Under the pieces are notes generated by a model. The model saw only the letters and a program-made list of their open reading frames with translations, was not told the DNA's origin and ran no database searches. Shown here piece by piece: positions 18,537-31,799 of a DNA stretch of 64,000 nucleotides. The translations under genes were made by a program, and so were the position numbers. The stretch's first letter is position 1. Each line of letters opens with the position of its first letter. Source of the DNA: Phycisphaera sp. (lineage in GTDB: Bacteria > Planctomycetota > Phycisphaerae > Phycisphaerales > Phycisphaeraceae); assembly GCA_016125215.1 (NCBI GenBank), contig WGMF01000015.1, forward strand, positions 113,471-177,470, read 5' to 3'.

Positions 18537-20150
18537 ATGGCCAAGAAACAACTCATGTTCGACGCCGACGCTCGCCAGCAGCTCCAGAAGGGCCTGGCAC
18601 AACTCGCCGGCGCGGTCAAAGTCACGATGGGCCCCACCGGGCGAAACGTCGTGCTCCAGAAATCCTTCGGCGGTCCGTCCGTGACCAAGGACGGCGTGTC
18701 CGTCGCCAAGGAGATCGACCTCTCCGAGCCGTTCCAGAACATGGGCGCGAAGATGGTCGTCGAGGTCGCCAAGAAGACAGCGGACAAGGCCGGCGACGGC
18801 ACCACCGCCGCGACCGTGCTCGCCGAGGCGATCTTCAACGAAGGCCTCAAGCACGTCGCCGCCGGTGCCAGCCCCATCGCGCTGCAACGTGGCATCGCCG
18901 CCGCCGCGCAACTGGCAGGCAACGCCATTAAGGATTCAGCCGTCAAGTGCAAGGGCAAGGACGACCTGCGTAAAGTCGCCACCGTCTCGGCCAACCACGA
19001 CACGCAGATCGGCGAACTGATTGCCGAGGCGATCAACAAGGTCGGCTCAGAGGGCGTCGTCGAAGTCGAAGAGGGCAAGAGTGCCGAGACCACCCTCGAA
19101 TACGTCGAGGGCATGCAGTTCGACAAGGGCTACCTCTCGCCCTACTTCATGACCGAGGCCTCGACGCAGGAGTGCATCCTCGAAGACGCGTCGATCCTGA
19201 TCTACGAAAAGAAGATCAGTTCGCTGCCCGACCTGCTGCCGCTGCTCAACAAGATCGCCACCGCGAACAGGCCGCTGCTCGTCCTCGCCGAGGACGTGGA
19301 GAACGAGGCCCTTGCGGCGCTCGTCGTCAACCGTCTGCGCGGCGTGCTCAAGATCGCGGCTGTCAAGGCCCCGGGCTTTGGCGACCGTCGCAAGGCCATG
19401 CTCGGCGATATCGCGGTGCTCACCGGCGGCCAGTTCATCAGCGAGGACCTGGGCCAGAAGCTCGAAACGCTCGAGCTCGACGCGCTGGGCAAGGCCAAGA
19501 AGATCGTCATCGACAAAGACAATACAACCATCATCGAGGGCGCGGGCAAGAGGAAGGACATCGAGGCCCGTTGCGAGCAGATCCGCCAGCAGATTGCCAC
19601 CACCACCAGCGACTACGACCGTGAGAAACTCCAGGAACGCCTGGCCAAACTCACCGGCGGCGTCGCCATCATCCACGTCGGAGCGGCTACTGAAACCGCA
19701 ATGAAAGAACGCAAGGACCGTGTGGATGACGCACTGCACGCCACCAAGGCCGCAGCCCAGGAAGGCTACGTCCCCGGCGGCGGCGTCGCGTTCCTGCGTG
19801 CCATCGAATCCATCGAAGCGGCGCGCGGCAAGGCCAAGGGCGACGAGAAGCTCGGCTACGACATCGTGGCCGGCGCCCTGCGTGCCCCAACCCGCCAGAT
19901 CGCGGTCAACAGCGGCGCGGACGGTGACATCGTCGTCGATGAAATCCTCAGCAAGAAGGGTTCGTACGGCTTCGACGCGAGCAAGGGCGAGTACGTCGAC
20001 CTTGTCAAAGCCGGCATCATCGACCCGGCCCTCGTCGCCCGCACCGCCCTCGAAAACGCCGCCTCCGTCGCCGGCCTGATGCTCACGACCAATGTCCTCA
20101 TCACCGAGGTGAAAGAGGACAAGGACCCCGCCGTCGGCGCAATCGCTTGA
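18537..20150 (+). CDS. groEL: Chaperonin GroEL, copy 2 (no GGM tail)
   Basis: 537 residues. All GroEL core motifs are present ([60 protein letters not shown]). Unlike copy 1 it lacks the Gly/Met tail and ends [10 protein letters not shown], so the cavity lining differs and the two rings probably favour different clients. AGGAG precedes ATG 18537. It closes the groEL-groES-groEL set and is followed by a strong hairpin. Confidence 0.95.
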   Translation: MAKKQLMFDADARQQLQKGLAQLAGAVKVTMGPTGRNVVLQKSFGGPSVTKDGVSVAKEIDLSEPFQNMGAKMVVEVAKKTADKAGDGTTAATVLAEAIFNEGLKHVAAGASPIALQRGIAAAAQLAGNAIKDSAVKCKGKDDLRKVATVSANHDTQIGELIAEAINKVGSEGVVEVEEGKSAETTLEYVEGMQFDKGYLSPYFMTEASTQECILEDASILIYEKKISSLPDLLPLLNKIATANRPLLVLAEDVENEALAALVVNRLRGVLKIAAVKAPGFGDRRKAMLGDIAVLTGGQFISEDLGQKLETLELDALGKAKKIVIDKDNTTIIEGAGKRKDIEARCEQIRQQIATTTSDYDREKLQERLAKLTGGVAIIHVGAATETAMKERKDRVDDALHATKAAAQEGYVPGGGVAFLRAIESIEAARGKAKGDEKLGYDIVAGALRAPTRQIAVNSGADGDIVVDEILSKKGSYGFDASKGEYVDLVKAGIIDPALVARTALENAASVAGLMLTTNVLITEVKEDKDPAVGAIA

Positions 20151-20175
20151 ACGAATCCCTGATGTTCGATCCTCC

Positions 20176-20207
20176 CGAACCCAGGGGCGTTGTTGTCCCT
20201 GGGTTCG
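20176..20207 (+). terminator. Strong hairpin behind groEL2
   Basis: An 11-base perfect stem, CGAACCCAGGG at 20176-20186 with CCCTGGGTTCG at 20197-20207, loop of 10. The T-tract is weak (TCGTTG), but the position 25 bases after groEL2 supports a terminator. Confidence 0.65.
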
Positions 20208-20220
20208 TCGTTGAGGGGTT

Positions 20221-20685
20221 GCCGCAGAGATCGCAGAGGACGCAGAGATGAGTCAAGAGATCAATTCGATTACCGACGCTATCATCGGCTCGGTGATTGC
20301 CGTGCATCGCGAATTGGGGCCGGGTCTTCTTGAATCGACTTATGAAGTTTGTCTTGCCTATGAACTTGCCCAATTGGGTATCGAGGTCGAGTGTCAAAAA
20401 CAACTGCCCGTGCGATATAAAAGCATCACATTGGACACGGGCTATCGGATAGACCTTCTCGTATCTCAAGCGGTGATTGTCGAGATCAAATCTATTGATG
20501 GCTTTTCGCCGGTTCACACCGCACAACTGCTGGGGTACCTCCGCTTATCAGGCCTTCAGGTCGGTCTGCTGCTTAATTTCAACACAACAAACCTGACCCA
20601 TGATGGATTGAAACGAGTCGTGAACAATTATCAATCGGCATAGCACTCTCTGTTTCTTCTCTGCGAACTCAGCGATCTCTGCGGC
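20221..20685. mobile_element. GxxExxY gene unit bounded by 27-base terminal inverted repeats
   Basis: The left end (20221-20247) and right end (20659-20685) are inverted repeats matching at about 23 of 27 positions, with an outer perfect 13-mer GCCGCAGAGATCG. The only gene inside is the GxxExxY ORF, whose ATG follows the left repeat immediately. The same repeat type forms ORF-less palindromes at 8389-8481 and 23020-23122. No target-site duplication was evident by eye. Confidence 0.6.
20248..20643 (+). CDS. GxxExxY family protein (PD-(D/E)XK nuclease-like)
   Basis: 131 residues. The signature GLLESTY (GxxExxY) is in GPGLLESTYEVCLAYEL at about 31-46. IDLLVSQAVIVEIKSI (about 70-85) gives the D...ExK pattern of the PD-(D/E)XK nuclease fold. 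The family is widespread, often in several copies per genome, and without an established role. The ATG sits directly behind a terminal repeat that also provides a GAGG-like ribosome site. Base composition is clearly more AT-rich than the chaperone genes on both sides. It interrupts the groEL2-dnaJ interval, consistent with insertion. Confidence 0.88.
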   Translation: MSQEINSITDAIIGSVIAVHRELGPGLLESTYEVCLAYELAQLGIEVECQKQLPVRYKSITLDTGYRIDLLVSQAVIVEIKSIDGFSPVHTAQLLGYLRLSGLQVGLLLNFNTTNLTHDGLKRVVNNYQSA

Positions 20686-20697
20686 TAATTCCACATC

Positions 20698-21861
20698 ATG
20701 GCAACACAAAGAGACTACTACGAAGTTCTCAGCATCGAACGCACCGCGTCGGGTGAGGACATCAAGCGCGCCTACCGCAAGGCGGCCATGAAGTTCCACC
20801 CCGACCGCAACCCCGGTGACGCGGAGGCCGAGAAGAGTTTCCGGGAAGCGTCCGAGGCCTATGAAGTCCTCTCCGACGCCGACAAACGCCAGCGCTACGA
20901 CCGCTACGGGCACGAGGGGCTGCGCGGATCGTCCATGCACGACTTCGGACGCATGGACCCCAACGACATCTTCTCCATGTTCGGCTTCGGCGACCTGTTC
21001 GAGCAGATGTTCGCCGGTGCTTCCGGGGGCGGGGGGAGAAGGCGCGGCGGCGGGGGCAACCGGGCCCAGCGCGGCTACGACCTCGAAACCCAGATCGAGA
21101 TCACACTCGAAGAAGTCCTCACCGGCGTCGAAAAAGAGATCGACTTCACACGCCAGGACCATTGCCCGACCTGCTCGGGCAGCGGCGCGAAACCCGGCAC
21201 CTCACCCACGCCCTGCGTCACCTGTGCCGGCGTCGGTCGCGTGCGCCAATCCGGCTTCGGCGGCGTGTTCGTCATGGAGTCCACCTGCCCGGCCTGCGGC
21301 GGCGAGGGGCAGACCTTCAAAGACAAATGCACGGAGTGCAAAGGCTCGGGACGCAAGCCCAAACACCGCGTCATCAACGTGAAGGTCCCGCCCGGCATCC
21401 ACGACGGGCAGGCCATCCGAGTGGCCGGCGAGGGCGAACCCGGGACCCACGGCGGGCCGCGCGGGAACCTGCACGTCGTCGTGCGGGTCAAACCTCACAA
21501 CCTGTTTGCCCGTGAGGACGACCACCTCGTCCTCAAGATGCCCGTGAGCTTTTCACAGGCTGCGCTCGGTGCGACAATCAACATCCCCGCCTTGGGCCAC
21601 AAGAAGGACGACGAACAGACGAAGATCACCCTTAAGCCCGGCACGCAGCACGGCGAACTCGTCCGCCTCAAGGGCAAGGGCCTGCCCAACCTCCGCACGG
21701 GCGAAAAAGGCGAGATGGTCGTCGTCATCCTCATCGAAGTCCCCAAGAAACTCAACAGCAAACAGAAAACACTGCTCAAGGAATACGCCCAGACCGAAGA
21801 CCACGAGATCCTGCCCGAGTCCAAGGGCTTCTGGCAGCGGATCAAGGACTACCTCGGCTAA
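20698..21861 (+). CDS. dnaJ: Chaperone DnaJ
   Basis: 387 residues. The J domain (1-70) has the HPD motif (FHPDRNPGD). It is followed by a G/F-rich region (about 95-125) and four CxxCxGxG zinc motifs (CPTCSGSG, CVTCAGVG, CPACGGEG, CTECKGSG, about 160-220), then the C-terminal client-binding domains. It stimulates DnaK ATPase and delivers clients; dnaK is not in this window. It is followed by grpE 45 bases downstream, so the two are likely co-transcribed. Confidence 0.97.
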   Translation: MATQRDYYEVLSIERTASGEDIKRAYRKAAMKFHPDRNPGDAEAEKSFREASEAYEVLSDADKRQRYDRYGHEGLRGSSMHDFGRMDPNDIFSMFGFGDLFEQMFAGASGGGGRRRGGGGNRAQRGYDLETQIEITLEEVLTGVEKEIDFTRQDHCPTCSGSGAKPGTSPTPCVTCAGVGRVRQSGFGGVFVMESTCPACGGEGQTFKDKCTECKGSGRKPKHRVINVKVPPGIHDGQAIRVAGEGEPGTHGGPRGNLHVVVRVKPHNLFAREDDHLVLKMPVSFSQAALGATINIPALGHKKDDEQTKITLKPGTQHGELVRLKGKGLPNLRTGEKGEMVVVILIEVPKKLNSKQKTLLKEYAQTEDHEILPESKGFWQRIKDYLG

Positions 21862-21906
21862 TCATGTGTTAGATAGATCACGACGCGCACCGGTAAGAGG
21901 TGAGTT

Positions 21907-22446
21907 ATGCCCGAACAAGAAGACAACCCGATCGATGAATTGGCGCAGGCCCAGGCCGACCAGGCCGGCGAAGACAAGACCCAGGCCGGCGTTGAAGACG
22001 AGCTGGCCAAACTCCGCGCCGAGCGCGACGACCTGCAGTCCAAGCTCATGCGGTCGTTTGCCGACTACCAGAACGCCCTCCGCAGGTCACAGATCTCCAC
22101 CGAGCAGGCCCGCGAGCAGCGGACGATGGACATGGCCCGCGAGCTCGTGGCCGTCCTCGACCACTTCGACAAAGCCCTCGAAGTCGACCCCGCCAAGACC
22201 GACGCGCAGACGCTGCTCCAGGGCGTACAGATCGTCCGCGACGAGCTGACCAAGTCCCTCGAAAAGTTCGGCGTCAAACGCCTCGACGTGAAGGTCGGTG
22301 AGGAGTTCGACCCCAACCGCCACGAGGCGATGCTGCATCAACCGGCCCAGGGCGTGGCGAGCAACCACGTCTCGCTCCAACTCCAGCCAGGCTACCTTAT
22401 CAACGACAAGACGCTGCGGCCCGCAAAGGTCTCGGTCGCCCCGTAG
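21907..22446 (+). CDS. grpE: Nucleotide exchange factor GrpE
   Basis: 179 residues. An acidic N-terminus leads into a long coiled coil (about 38-85), then the beta domain with FDPNRHEAMLHQPAQG, the GrpE signature region, and KTLRPAKVSVA at the end. It releases ADP from DnaK. It is downstream of dnaJ in the same direction, with AGAGGTGAGTT before the ATG. Confidence 0.95.
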   Translation: MPEQEDNPIDELAQAQADQAGEDKTQAGVEDELAKLRAERDDLQSKLMRSFADYQNALRRSQISTEQAREQRTMDMARELVAVLDHFDKALEVDPAKTDAQTLLQGVQIVRDELTKSLEKFGVKRLDVKVGEEFDPNRHEAMLHQPAQGVASNHVSLQLQPGYLINDKTLRPAKVSVAP

Positions 22447-22451
22447 CGATT

Positions 22452-22556
22452 CCCCTCCTCCGTCCTCGGGGGAGGGGTAGGGGAGGGGGTTTCGATGTCC
22501 CGGCATGGCTTGACACGAGCACCCTCCCCCAGCCCCTCCCTCTGAAGAGGGAGGGG
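22452..22556. repeat. GC-rich double-hairpin repeat (GGGGAGGG type)
   Basis: Two hairpins, 22452-22477 and a perfect 11-base stem at 22533-22556 (CCCCTCCCTCT / AGAGGGAGGGG). They are flanked by pairing GGGGAGGGGG and CCCTCCCCC segments, so the whole could fold as a Y. It lies between grpE and the FmdB gene and may also end the grpE transcript. Confidence 0.75.
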
Positions 22557-22598
22557 AGTCAGACAACCTGTTAGACCTACCCGCATCGGAGTCTCACC

Positions 22599-22955
22599 AT
22601 GCCCACCTACGAATACCAGTGCCAGGCCTGCGACCACACGTTCGACGAGTTTCAGTCGATCACCGCCAAGCCGCTGCGCAAGTGCCCCGAGTGCGGCAAG
22701 CCCAAGCTCAAGCGTCTCATCGGCACCGGCGCGGGCATCATCTTCAAAGGCTCGGGCTTCTACGAAACCGACTACCGCTCCGACAGCTACCACAAGGCCG
22801 CCAAAGCCGACAAGGAATCCGCCAAGCCCGCGAGCGACACTTCAAGCAAGGCCGATGCCTCCACAACCAAGCCGGAGGCCAAGCCCGAACCCAAGCCCAA
22901 GACCGAGTCGGCCAAGCCCGCGAAGAAATCGGCGGACAAGAATAAGCCCGCGTGA
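22599..22955 (+). CDS. FmdB-type zinc-ribbon protein
   Basis: 118 residues. MPTYEYQCQACDHTFDEFQ and CPECGKPKLKRL form the two CxxC knuckles of the FmdB/CxxC_CxxC_SSSS regulatory-like family, and the GTGAGIIFKGSGFYETDYR that follows is also typical. The C-terminal 45 residues are a low-complexity Lys/Pro/Ala tail. The role of the family is not settled; early work linked it to amidase regulation. CGGAG precedes the ATG. Confidence 0.88.
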   Translation: MPTYEYQCQACDHTFDEFQSITAKPLRKCPECGKPKLKRLIGTGAGIIFKGSGFYETDYRSDSYHKAAKADKESAKPASDTSSKADASTTKPEAKPEPKPKTESAKPAKKSADKNKPA

Positions 22956-22978
22956 GTCGCTGACACATACAAAGGAAT

Positions 22979-23169
22979 AGACGGGATATCGGGATCAGCC
23001 GGACCAGGGCTGTGGTTTTCACCGCAGAGATCGCAGAGTGCGCCGAAAAAACCGTTTGGAATCAATCACATTGGCATGACAATCCATTCTTCTTCTCCGC
23101 GTCCTCTGCGATCTCTGCGGTGATGATCGATTCCCGTTAATCCCGCCGATCCTGTTATCCCGTCAACAG
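22979..23169. repeat. Two-layer nested inverted repeat
   Basis: The inner arms CACCGCAGAGATCGCAGAG (23020-23038) and 23104-23122 match perfectly over 19 bases. The outer arms, ACGGGATATCGGGATC near 22981 and the GGATAACAGGATC-type arm around 23140-23165, match imperfectly. The outer flavour resembles layer 2 of the 8245-8625 structure, and the inner one equals the ends of the GxxExxY unit. Confidence 0.85.
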
Positions 23170-23175
23170 TTCGCC

Positions 23176-27831
<4,656 letters not shown>

Positions 27832-27932
27832 GTGTGTGGACTCCGACGGGGCGAGGGCTTTGCGTACTCCCGACACGGGCGACGGGGTTAAGTGGTCTGG
27901 CCGTGGGGGTATTCCGCGCACGGCCGTGGGTT

Positions 27933-28922
27933 TCAATTTTTGGCACTACTGGCCGGGACACGGGCCTGTTTTTCGAGTTTGCCGATCAGGTCGCTCTCCG
28001 GGCCGGCGTTCTTGATGAGGTACTCCACGAAACTCCTGACCTGCGGTCGGAGCACGGAGGGGGACGAGTGACCGTTGGATGTGAGCGATGCGCCGGGGCC
28101 TTTGGCGTGGAGGATGCCGATCGGCCGGAGCAGGCGAGGGGAGAGTTCGACAAGGGCCAGTGTGCCCGCCATGACTTCGCGCAGCACCGTTCGGCGGGGC
28201 AGGATGGCAAAGCGGTCGGTCACCGCCACCGCGGTCTTGATGGTGTCGATGTTGTCAAAGACGTGCGAGACCTGGGGCGATCCGTCGTGCTCTTTGAGGT
28301 AACGCCTGATCGCGCGTGCCACGGGCAGCTCGGGCTCGAAGGCCATCATGGCCCAGCGGTCGAGGTCCGATGCGTGGACCCGTCGGCGCTCGGTTAAAGG
28401 ATGGCCGGGCGCGACGACGACCGCCATCGGTTCGTCACGCAGCGCGATCACGCCCACGTCCTTCCAGCGCTGCGGGTAGGAGACGATGCCGATGTCGCAG
28501 CGCCGCTGCACAACCGCCTCGTGGACCTCCTCGGGCCGTTTGTATTCGATGACGACGTTGATCTTCGGGTGGGTCTTGACGAAGGCGTCTTTCAATTGAT
28601 TCAACAGGTCGATCCCCGCGGAGTAGATCGCATCCACGACAACCCGCGACTGGTCCTGCGTGCTTGCATCGCCCATGCCCGAGACCTCGTGGTCGAGCTT
28701 GTCGAGTCCGTCGAGCATGGCCTGCACGCCCTTGAGGTAGCGGTCGCCCGCGGGGGTGAGGGCAAAGGGGCGCACCGAGCGGTCGATGAGCGAGACGCCC
28801 AGGCGTTTTTCGAGTTGTGAGATGCGCTGGCTCGCGGCCGACTGGGTGATGTGATGCTCGGCCGCGGCCTTGGAGAAGGAGCGGTGGCGTGCGACATCGC
28901 AAAACAGCCGGAGCGTCTGCAT
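27933..28922 (-). CDS. LysR-type transcriptional regulator
   Basis: 329 residues. An N-terminal winged helix-turn-helix (about 1-60, [27 protein letters not shown]) is followed by a periplasmic-binding-like effector domain ([23 protein letters not shown]). It is immediately upstream of gltB on the same strand (101 bases between the stop and the preferred gltB start), so it is a good candidate regulator of nitrogen assimilation, comparable to GltC in Bacillus. A perfect palindrome lies in its own promoter, suggesting autoregulation. The effector is unknown. Confidence 0.9.
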   Translation of the reverse strand: MQTLRLFCDVARHRSFSKAAAEHHITQSAASQRISQLEKRLGVSLIDRSVRPFALTPAGDRYLKGVQAMLDGLDKLDHEVSGMGDASTQDQSRVVVDAIYSAGIDLLNQLKDAFVKTHPKINVVIEYKRPEEVHEAVVQRRCDIGIVSYPQRWKDVGVIALRDEPMAVVVAPGHPLTERRRVHASDLDRWAMMAFEPELPVARAIRRYLKEHDGSPQVSHVFDNIDTIKTAVAVTDRFAILPRRTVLREVMAGTLALVELSPRLLRPIGILHAKGPGASLTSNGHSSPSVLRPQVRSFVEYLIKNAGPESDLIGKLEKQARVPASSAKN

Positions 28923-28929
28923 CGGGGAA

Positions 28930-28957
28930 ATCGTAGCATAAGGGAACCTTATGTCAA
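28930..28957 (-). promoter_or_regulatory. LysR gene promoter with embedded palindromic operator
   Basis: On the minus strand TTGACA (28952-28957) and TACGAT (28930-28935) are 16 bases apart. The spacer and the end of -35 hold a perfect palindrome, CATAAGG-GAA-CCTTATG (28937-28953), a T-N11-A type LysR site. The predicted start of transcription is within a base or two of the ATG at 28922, so the mRNA may be leaderless. Confidence 0.6.
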
Positions 28958-29045
28958 AGGTGTTAAAATTAGAATAACTTATAAAACATCTATATCTTAT
29001 TATGCCGACGGTTCCGTTGTGCGTTTGTGATTGCTGGCGGGACCC

Positions 29046-29125
29046 GTAACCGCGGGCCCCTCAGATCACGCGGATTTTCCAGACAAGGCTTGTGCATCTG
29101 TGAAATCCGCGCCATCTGCGGTTAC
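29046..29125. repeat. CGCAGAT-family inverted repeat
   Basis: GTAACCGC at 29046 and GCGGTTAC ending at 29125 are the ends, with GCGGATTT and AAATCCGC inside. The copy is diverged. It lies between the AT-rich LysR promoter and dapA. No promoter for dapA could be separated from it. Confidence 0.7.
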
Positions 29126-29185
29126 TCTTCTACATCCGTAGTTCTGATCGCGTTGTGTATTTTGACCCCACCCCCGGAGCCTCCC

Positions 29186-30052
29186 ATGCCAGCCGGCGCC
29201 TTTACCGCCCTTGTCACGCCTTTCCATCACGGCCAGGTCGATTACGACCGTCTCACCGAGCAGGTCCAGTTCCAGATCAAAGGCGGGATCGACGGCCTGG
29301 TCCCCGTCGGGACGACCGGCGAGTCACCCACGCTCTCGCACGAGGAGCACCGCAAGGTCATCGAGCACGTCGTGAAGATTGCCAAGGCGTCCGGGAAGGT
29401 CCAGGTCATCGCCGGGGCCGGCTCCAACGCCACGAGCGAAGCCGTCGAACTGACCCGCCACGCCGCGAGGGTCGGCGCCGACGCGGCGCTGTCGGTCAAC
29501 CCCTATTACAACAAGCCCACGCAAGAGGGCCTCTACCGCCACTTCATGGCCATCGCCGATGCGGGGGACATCGACATCGTCCTCTACAACATCCCCGGCC
29601 GCACCGGCATTGCCCTCACGCCCCAGACCGTGGCCCGCCTCGCGGAGCACCCGCGCATCGTCGCCATCAAGGAGGCGACCGGCTCGCTCGACGTGGCCTC
29701 CGAGATCGCGGCCCTGTGCGGCGACAAGATCGACATCCTCTCAGGCGACGACTCGCTCACGCTCCCGCTCATGTCGATCGGCGGCAAGGGCGTCGTCAGC
29801 GTGATCTCGAACCTCTACCCCGACCGCGTCAAGGCCCTGACGAGCGCAGCCCTGGCGGGCAAGTGGGACAAGGCGCGTGAGCACCACCTGGCGCTCTTCC
29901 CGCTGTGCAAGGCGATGTTCATCGAGACCAACCCGATCCCCGTCAAGACCGCGATGGCGATGATGGGACGCGACACCGGCGAGCTGCGGCTGCCGATGTG
30001 CGAGATGAGCGACGCCAACCGCGCGGCGTTGAAAACCGCATTGGGTTTGTAA
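29186..30052 (+). CDS. dapA: 4-hydroxy-tetrahydrodipicolinate synthase
   Basis: 288 residues from ATG 29186; the frame is open further upstream but that part is repeat sequence. It is a TIM-barrel aldolase with GTTGESPTLSHEEH (Thr44/Thr45), PYYNKPTQEG, catalytic Tyr134 in LYNIPGRTG and Schiff-base Lys162 in IKEATGSLD. It condenses pyruvate with aspartate semialdehyde, the first committed step to diaminopimelate and lysine. Divergent from the LysR gene, convergent with the next gene across a shared hairpin. Confidence 0.96.
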   Translation: MPAGAFTALVTPFHHGQVDYDRLTEQVQFQIKGGIDGLVPVGTTGESPTLSHEEHRKVIEHVVKIAKASGKVQVIAGAGSNATSEAVELTRHAARVGADAALSVNPYYNKPTQEGLYRHFMAIADAGDIDIVLYNIPGRTGIALTPQTVARLAEHPRIVAIKEATGSLDVASEIAALCGDKIDILSGDDSLTLPLMSIGGKGVVSVISNLYPDRVKALTSAALAGKWDKAREHHLALFPLCKAMFIETNPIPVKTAMAMMGRDTGELRLPMCEMSDANRAALKTALGL

Positions 30053-30056
30053 GTTC

Positions 30057-30086
30057 AAAGCCGAGGGATGGCCATCCCCCGGCTTT
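30057..30086. terminator. Bidirectional hairpin between dapA and the RdgC-like gene
   Basis: AAAGCCG-A-GGGATGG pairs with CCATCCC-C-CGGCTTT, a 14-base stem with one mismatch and almost no loop. It sits between two convergent genes. It is followed by two direct copies of TTTACACCGTCACG (30084-30112), which encode the TVTV tail of the RdgC-like protein. Confidence 0.65.
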
Positions 30087-30098
30087 ACACCGTCACGT

Positions 30099-31367
30099 TT
30101 ACACCGTCACGGTTTGTGCCGCCGTCGATTTCCGTCGGTCGCGCAACCACGCTCGGATCGCGTCGCGGCGCGTGGACCAGCCGGGCGAGAGACGCTGTTT
30201 CAAGAACGCCGCAAAGAGCCCGTCGAGGTGACCGGCGAGCAGTCTAATCAACTGTAAGCGTTGCTCGATCAGCTCGCGCGGGGAGTTGGCCTCCTCGATC
30301 TTGGGCAGCACCGCGGCCGAGACCTGCCACAGGTCGGCTTGAAGCGACAGCTCCCACTGCTGGTGGTCACGCGGGTCGGCCAGGGTCAGGCCGATTCTTC
30401 TTGGGAACTTGCCGGTGGTGATCGCGGCGTGCGTCTCGGCCAGGCGCGTCGGGCCCTCGGCCTTGATCGACACCTTGCCCAGCACGCCCCAGCCACACTC
30501 GAGGTCGATGGCCTTGTCGATCACGCCCGCTAGCTCGACGTCCTGCCCGTCTTCAATCGCATTGGCCAGCCCGTGACGCGATTCGAGCGTGGACCAGAGC
30601 CAGAAGACGAACTCGTTGCCGAGGAAATCCTTGGTGTCGGTGGCACGGTGCGTCCAGGGAACCGTGGGTGTTCCCACGTCACACTGCCCCCGGAAGTTGT
30701 CGCCATCTTCGTGTCGCTCAACATCGGGGGCGGCACTGAACGCCGTCGGGCGCAGGTCCTCGAAGTCGCGTGACAGGCCCTTGCTGCGCATGTGTCGTGA
30801 CGCCAGCGAGCCGGCGGTCATCGGTTCGAGGTCGAGGTCGAAGGTTTCCTTGAACTTCGTACCCAACGCCTCGACGAGCTTCACGCCCGAGCCGGCAACG
30901 AAGAGCGTTTGCGATTTCAAGTCCCACATCACGGGCACCATCTTCGACCGCCGGTAACGGTTGCTGGCCACCTCGTCGTGGACCTGTCGCTCAGCCAGTT
31001 CAATGGCCTCACGCTTCTGGGCACGGGTGAGGTAGCCCGACGGGTTGTCCTTGGCCAGCGATTGCTCGCTCATCGCGCGGTAGGCCTGCTTCACTTCCGG
31101 GGGCACCTGGTGCGAGTCCATACGCAGGGCAAAGAGCAGCGCATCGGTGAAGCCGTTCTTGTCGTAGGCAAAGTCGGTGTCGAACAGGTGGACGCCCGTC
31201 ACAAACCCCGCCTCGACCTCGGACGCCACGCCCACGTCCGACGCGCGGAACGCGCCCTGGGCGAGTTTTTCGAGCAGCGCCTCGTCCACCACCGAGGGCG
31301 GTGATGGGTTGGATTCGTTCGTGACGAAGAACCGTGAGAATGAAACACGTCCGGTGTGGAATGGCAT
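30099..31367 (-). CDS. RdgC-like protein (distant)
   Basis: 422 residues. It starts MPFHTGRVSFSRFFV and has a basic region LTRAQKREAIELAERQVHDEVASNRYRRSKMVPVMWDLK, followed by LFVAGSGVKLVEALGTKFKETFDLDLEPM. The order (a Lys/Glu-rich helix, a tryptophan/aspartate strand, then a helix scoring length or identity) resembles RdgC, a ring-shaped DNA-binding protein that modulates RecA. It is longer than the E. coli protein (about 300) and only weakly similar, so RdgC-like is an inference. It is downstream of dnaN and iscX on the same strand. The last four codons come from a short direct repeat. Confidence 0.5.
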   Translation of the reverse strand: MPFHTGRVSFSRFFVTNESNPSPPSVVDEALLEKLAQGAFRASDVGVASEVEAGFVTGVHLFDTDFAYDKNGFTDALLFALRMDSHQVPPEVKQAYRAMSEQSLAKDNPSGYLTRAQKREAIELAERQVHDEVASNRYRRSKMVPVMWDLKSQTLFVAGSGVKLVEALGTKFKETFDLDLEPMTAGSLASRHMRSKGLSRDFEDLRPTAFSAAPDVERHEDGDNFRGQCDVGTPTVPWTHRATDTKDFLGNEFVFWLWSTLESRHGLANAIEDGQDVELAGVIDKAIDLECGWGVLGKVSIKAEGPTRLAETHAAITTGKFPRRIGLTLADPRDHQQWELSLQADLWQVSAAVLPKIEEANSPRELIEQRLQLIRLLAGHLDGLFAAFLKQRLSPGWSTRRDAIRAWLRDRRKSTAAQTVTV

Positions 31368-31445
31368 GACGGGGATGATACCCCACCCCCCGGAAGTTGA
31401 AGTCCATCCAGCCCCGAGTGTTGTTTGGTTGTGGAGAAGTTGTCG

Positions 31446-31721
31446 TCAATCCGGGCGGAAAGCGGCGGGGGGCTTGTAACCTTTTTCGTCATCGCCCCCG
31501 GAAGTCGTATCGGGGTCGCGTTCTTCGTTCCACGCGACCTGGATCGCTTCGAGGATCGATTCGTTGACGTGTTTGGTCGTGCCTTTGTCGAAGTCGTCGA
31601 GCGCCTCGACCATCTCGCGCAGCTCGGTGAAGCGGACGGAGAAGGGGTCGCGGTCGGGAAATTTTTCAGCCAGTTCCAGGCCCAGGTCTTCCACGTCGGT
31701 CCAGGTGAGTTTGGGGGGCAT
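31446..31721 (-). CDS. iscX: IscX-like Fe-S assembly protein
   Basis: 91 residues. LTWTDVEDLGLELAEKFPD, DPFSVRFTELREMVEALDDFD and NESILEAIQVAWNEE match the small IscX (YfhJ) fold almost end to end. IscX is an acidic partner of the cysteine desulfurase IscS and modulates Fe-S assembly. Here it has about 20 extra C-terminal residues, coded across a CCCCCGGAAG word at 31495-31504, and it is not near other isc genes but lies behind dnaN. Either the extension is a repeat-derived read-through or the family tail is longer in this lineage. Confidence 0.85.
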   Translation of the reverse strand: MPPKLTWTDVEDLGLELAEKFPDRDPFSVRFTELREMVEALDDFDKGTTKHVNESILEAIQVAWNEERDPDTTSGGDDEKGYKPPAAFRPD

Positions 31722-31799
31722 GGGGTGCTCCCGGCGAAGAAGTCATCACAACGCACGGCGATGAAGGCCGTGGATGCCATCCAAGGCTTTAAGCGGTGG

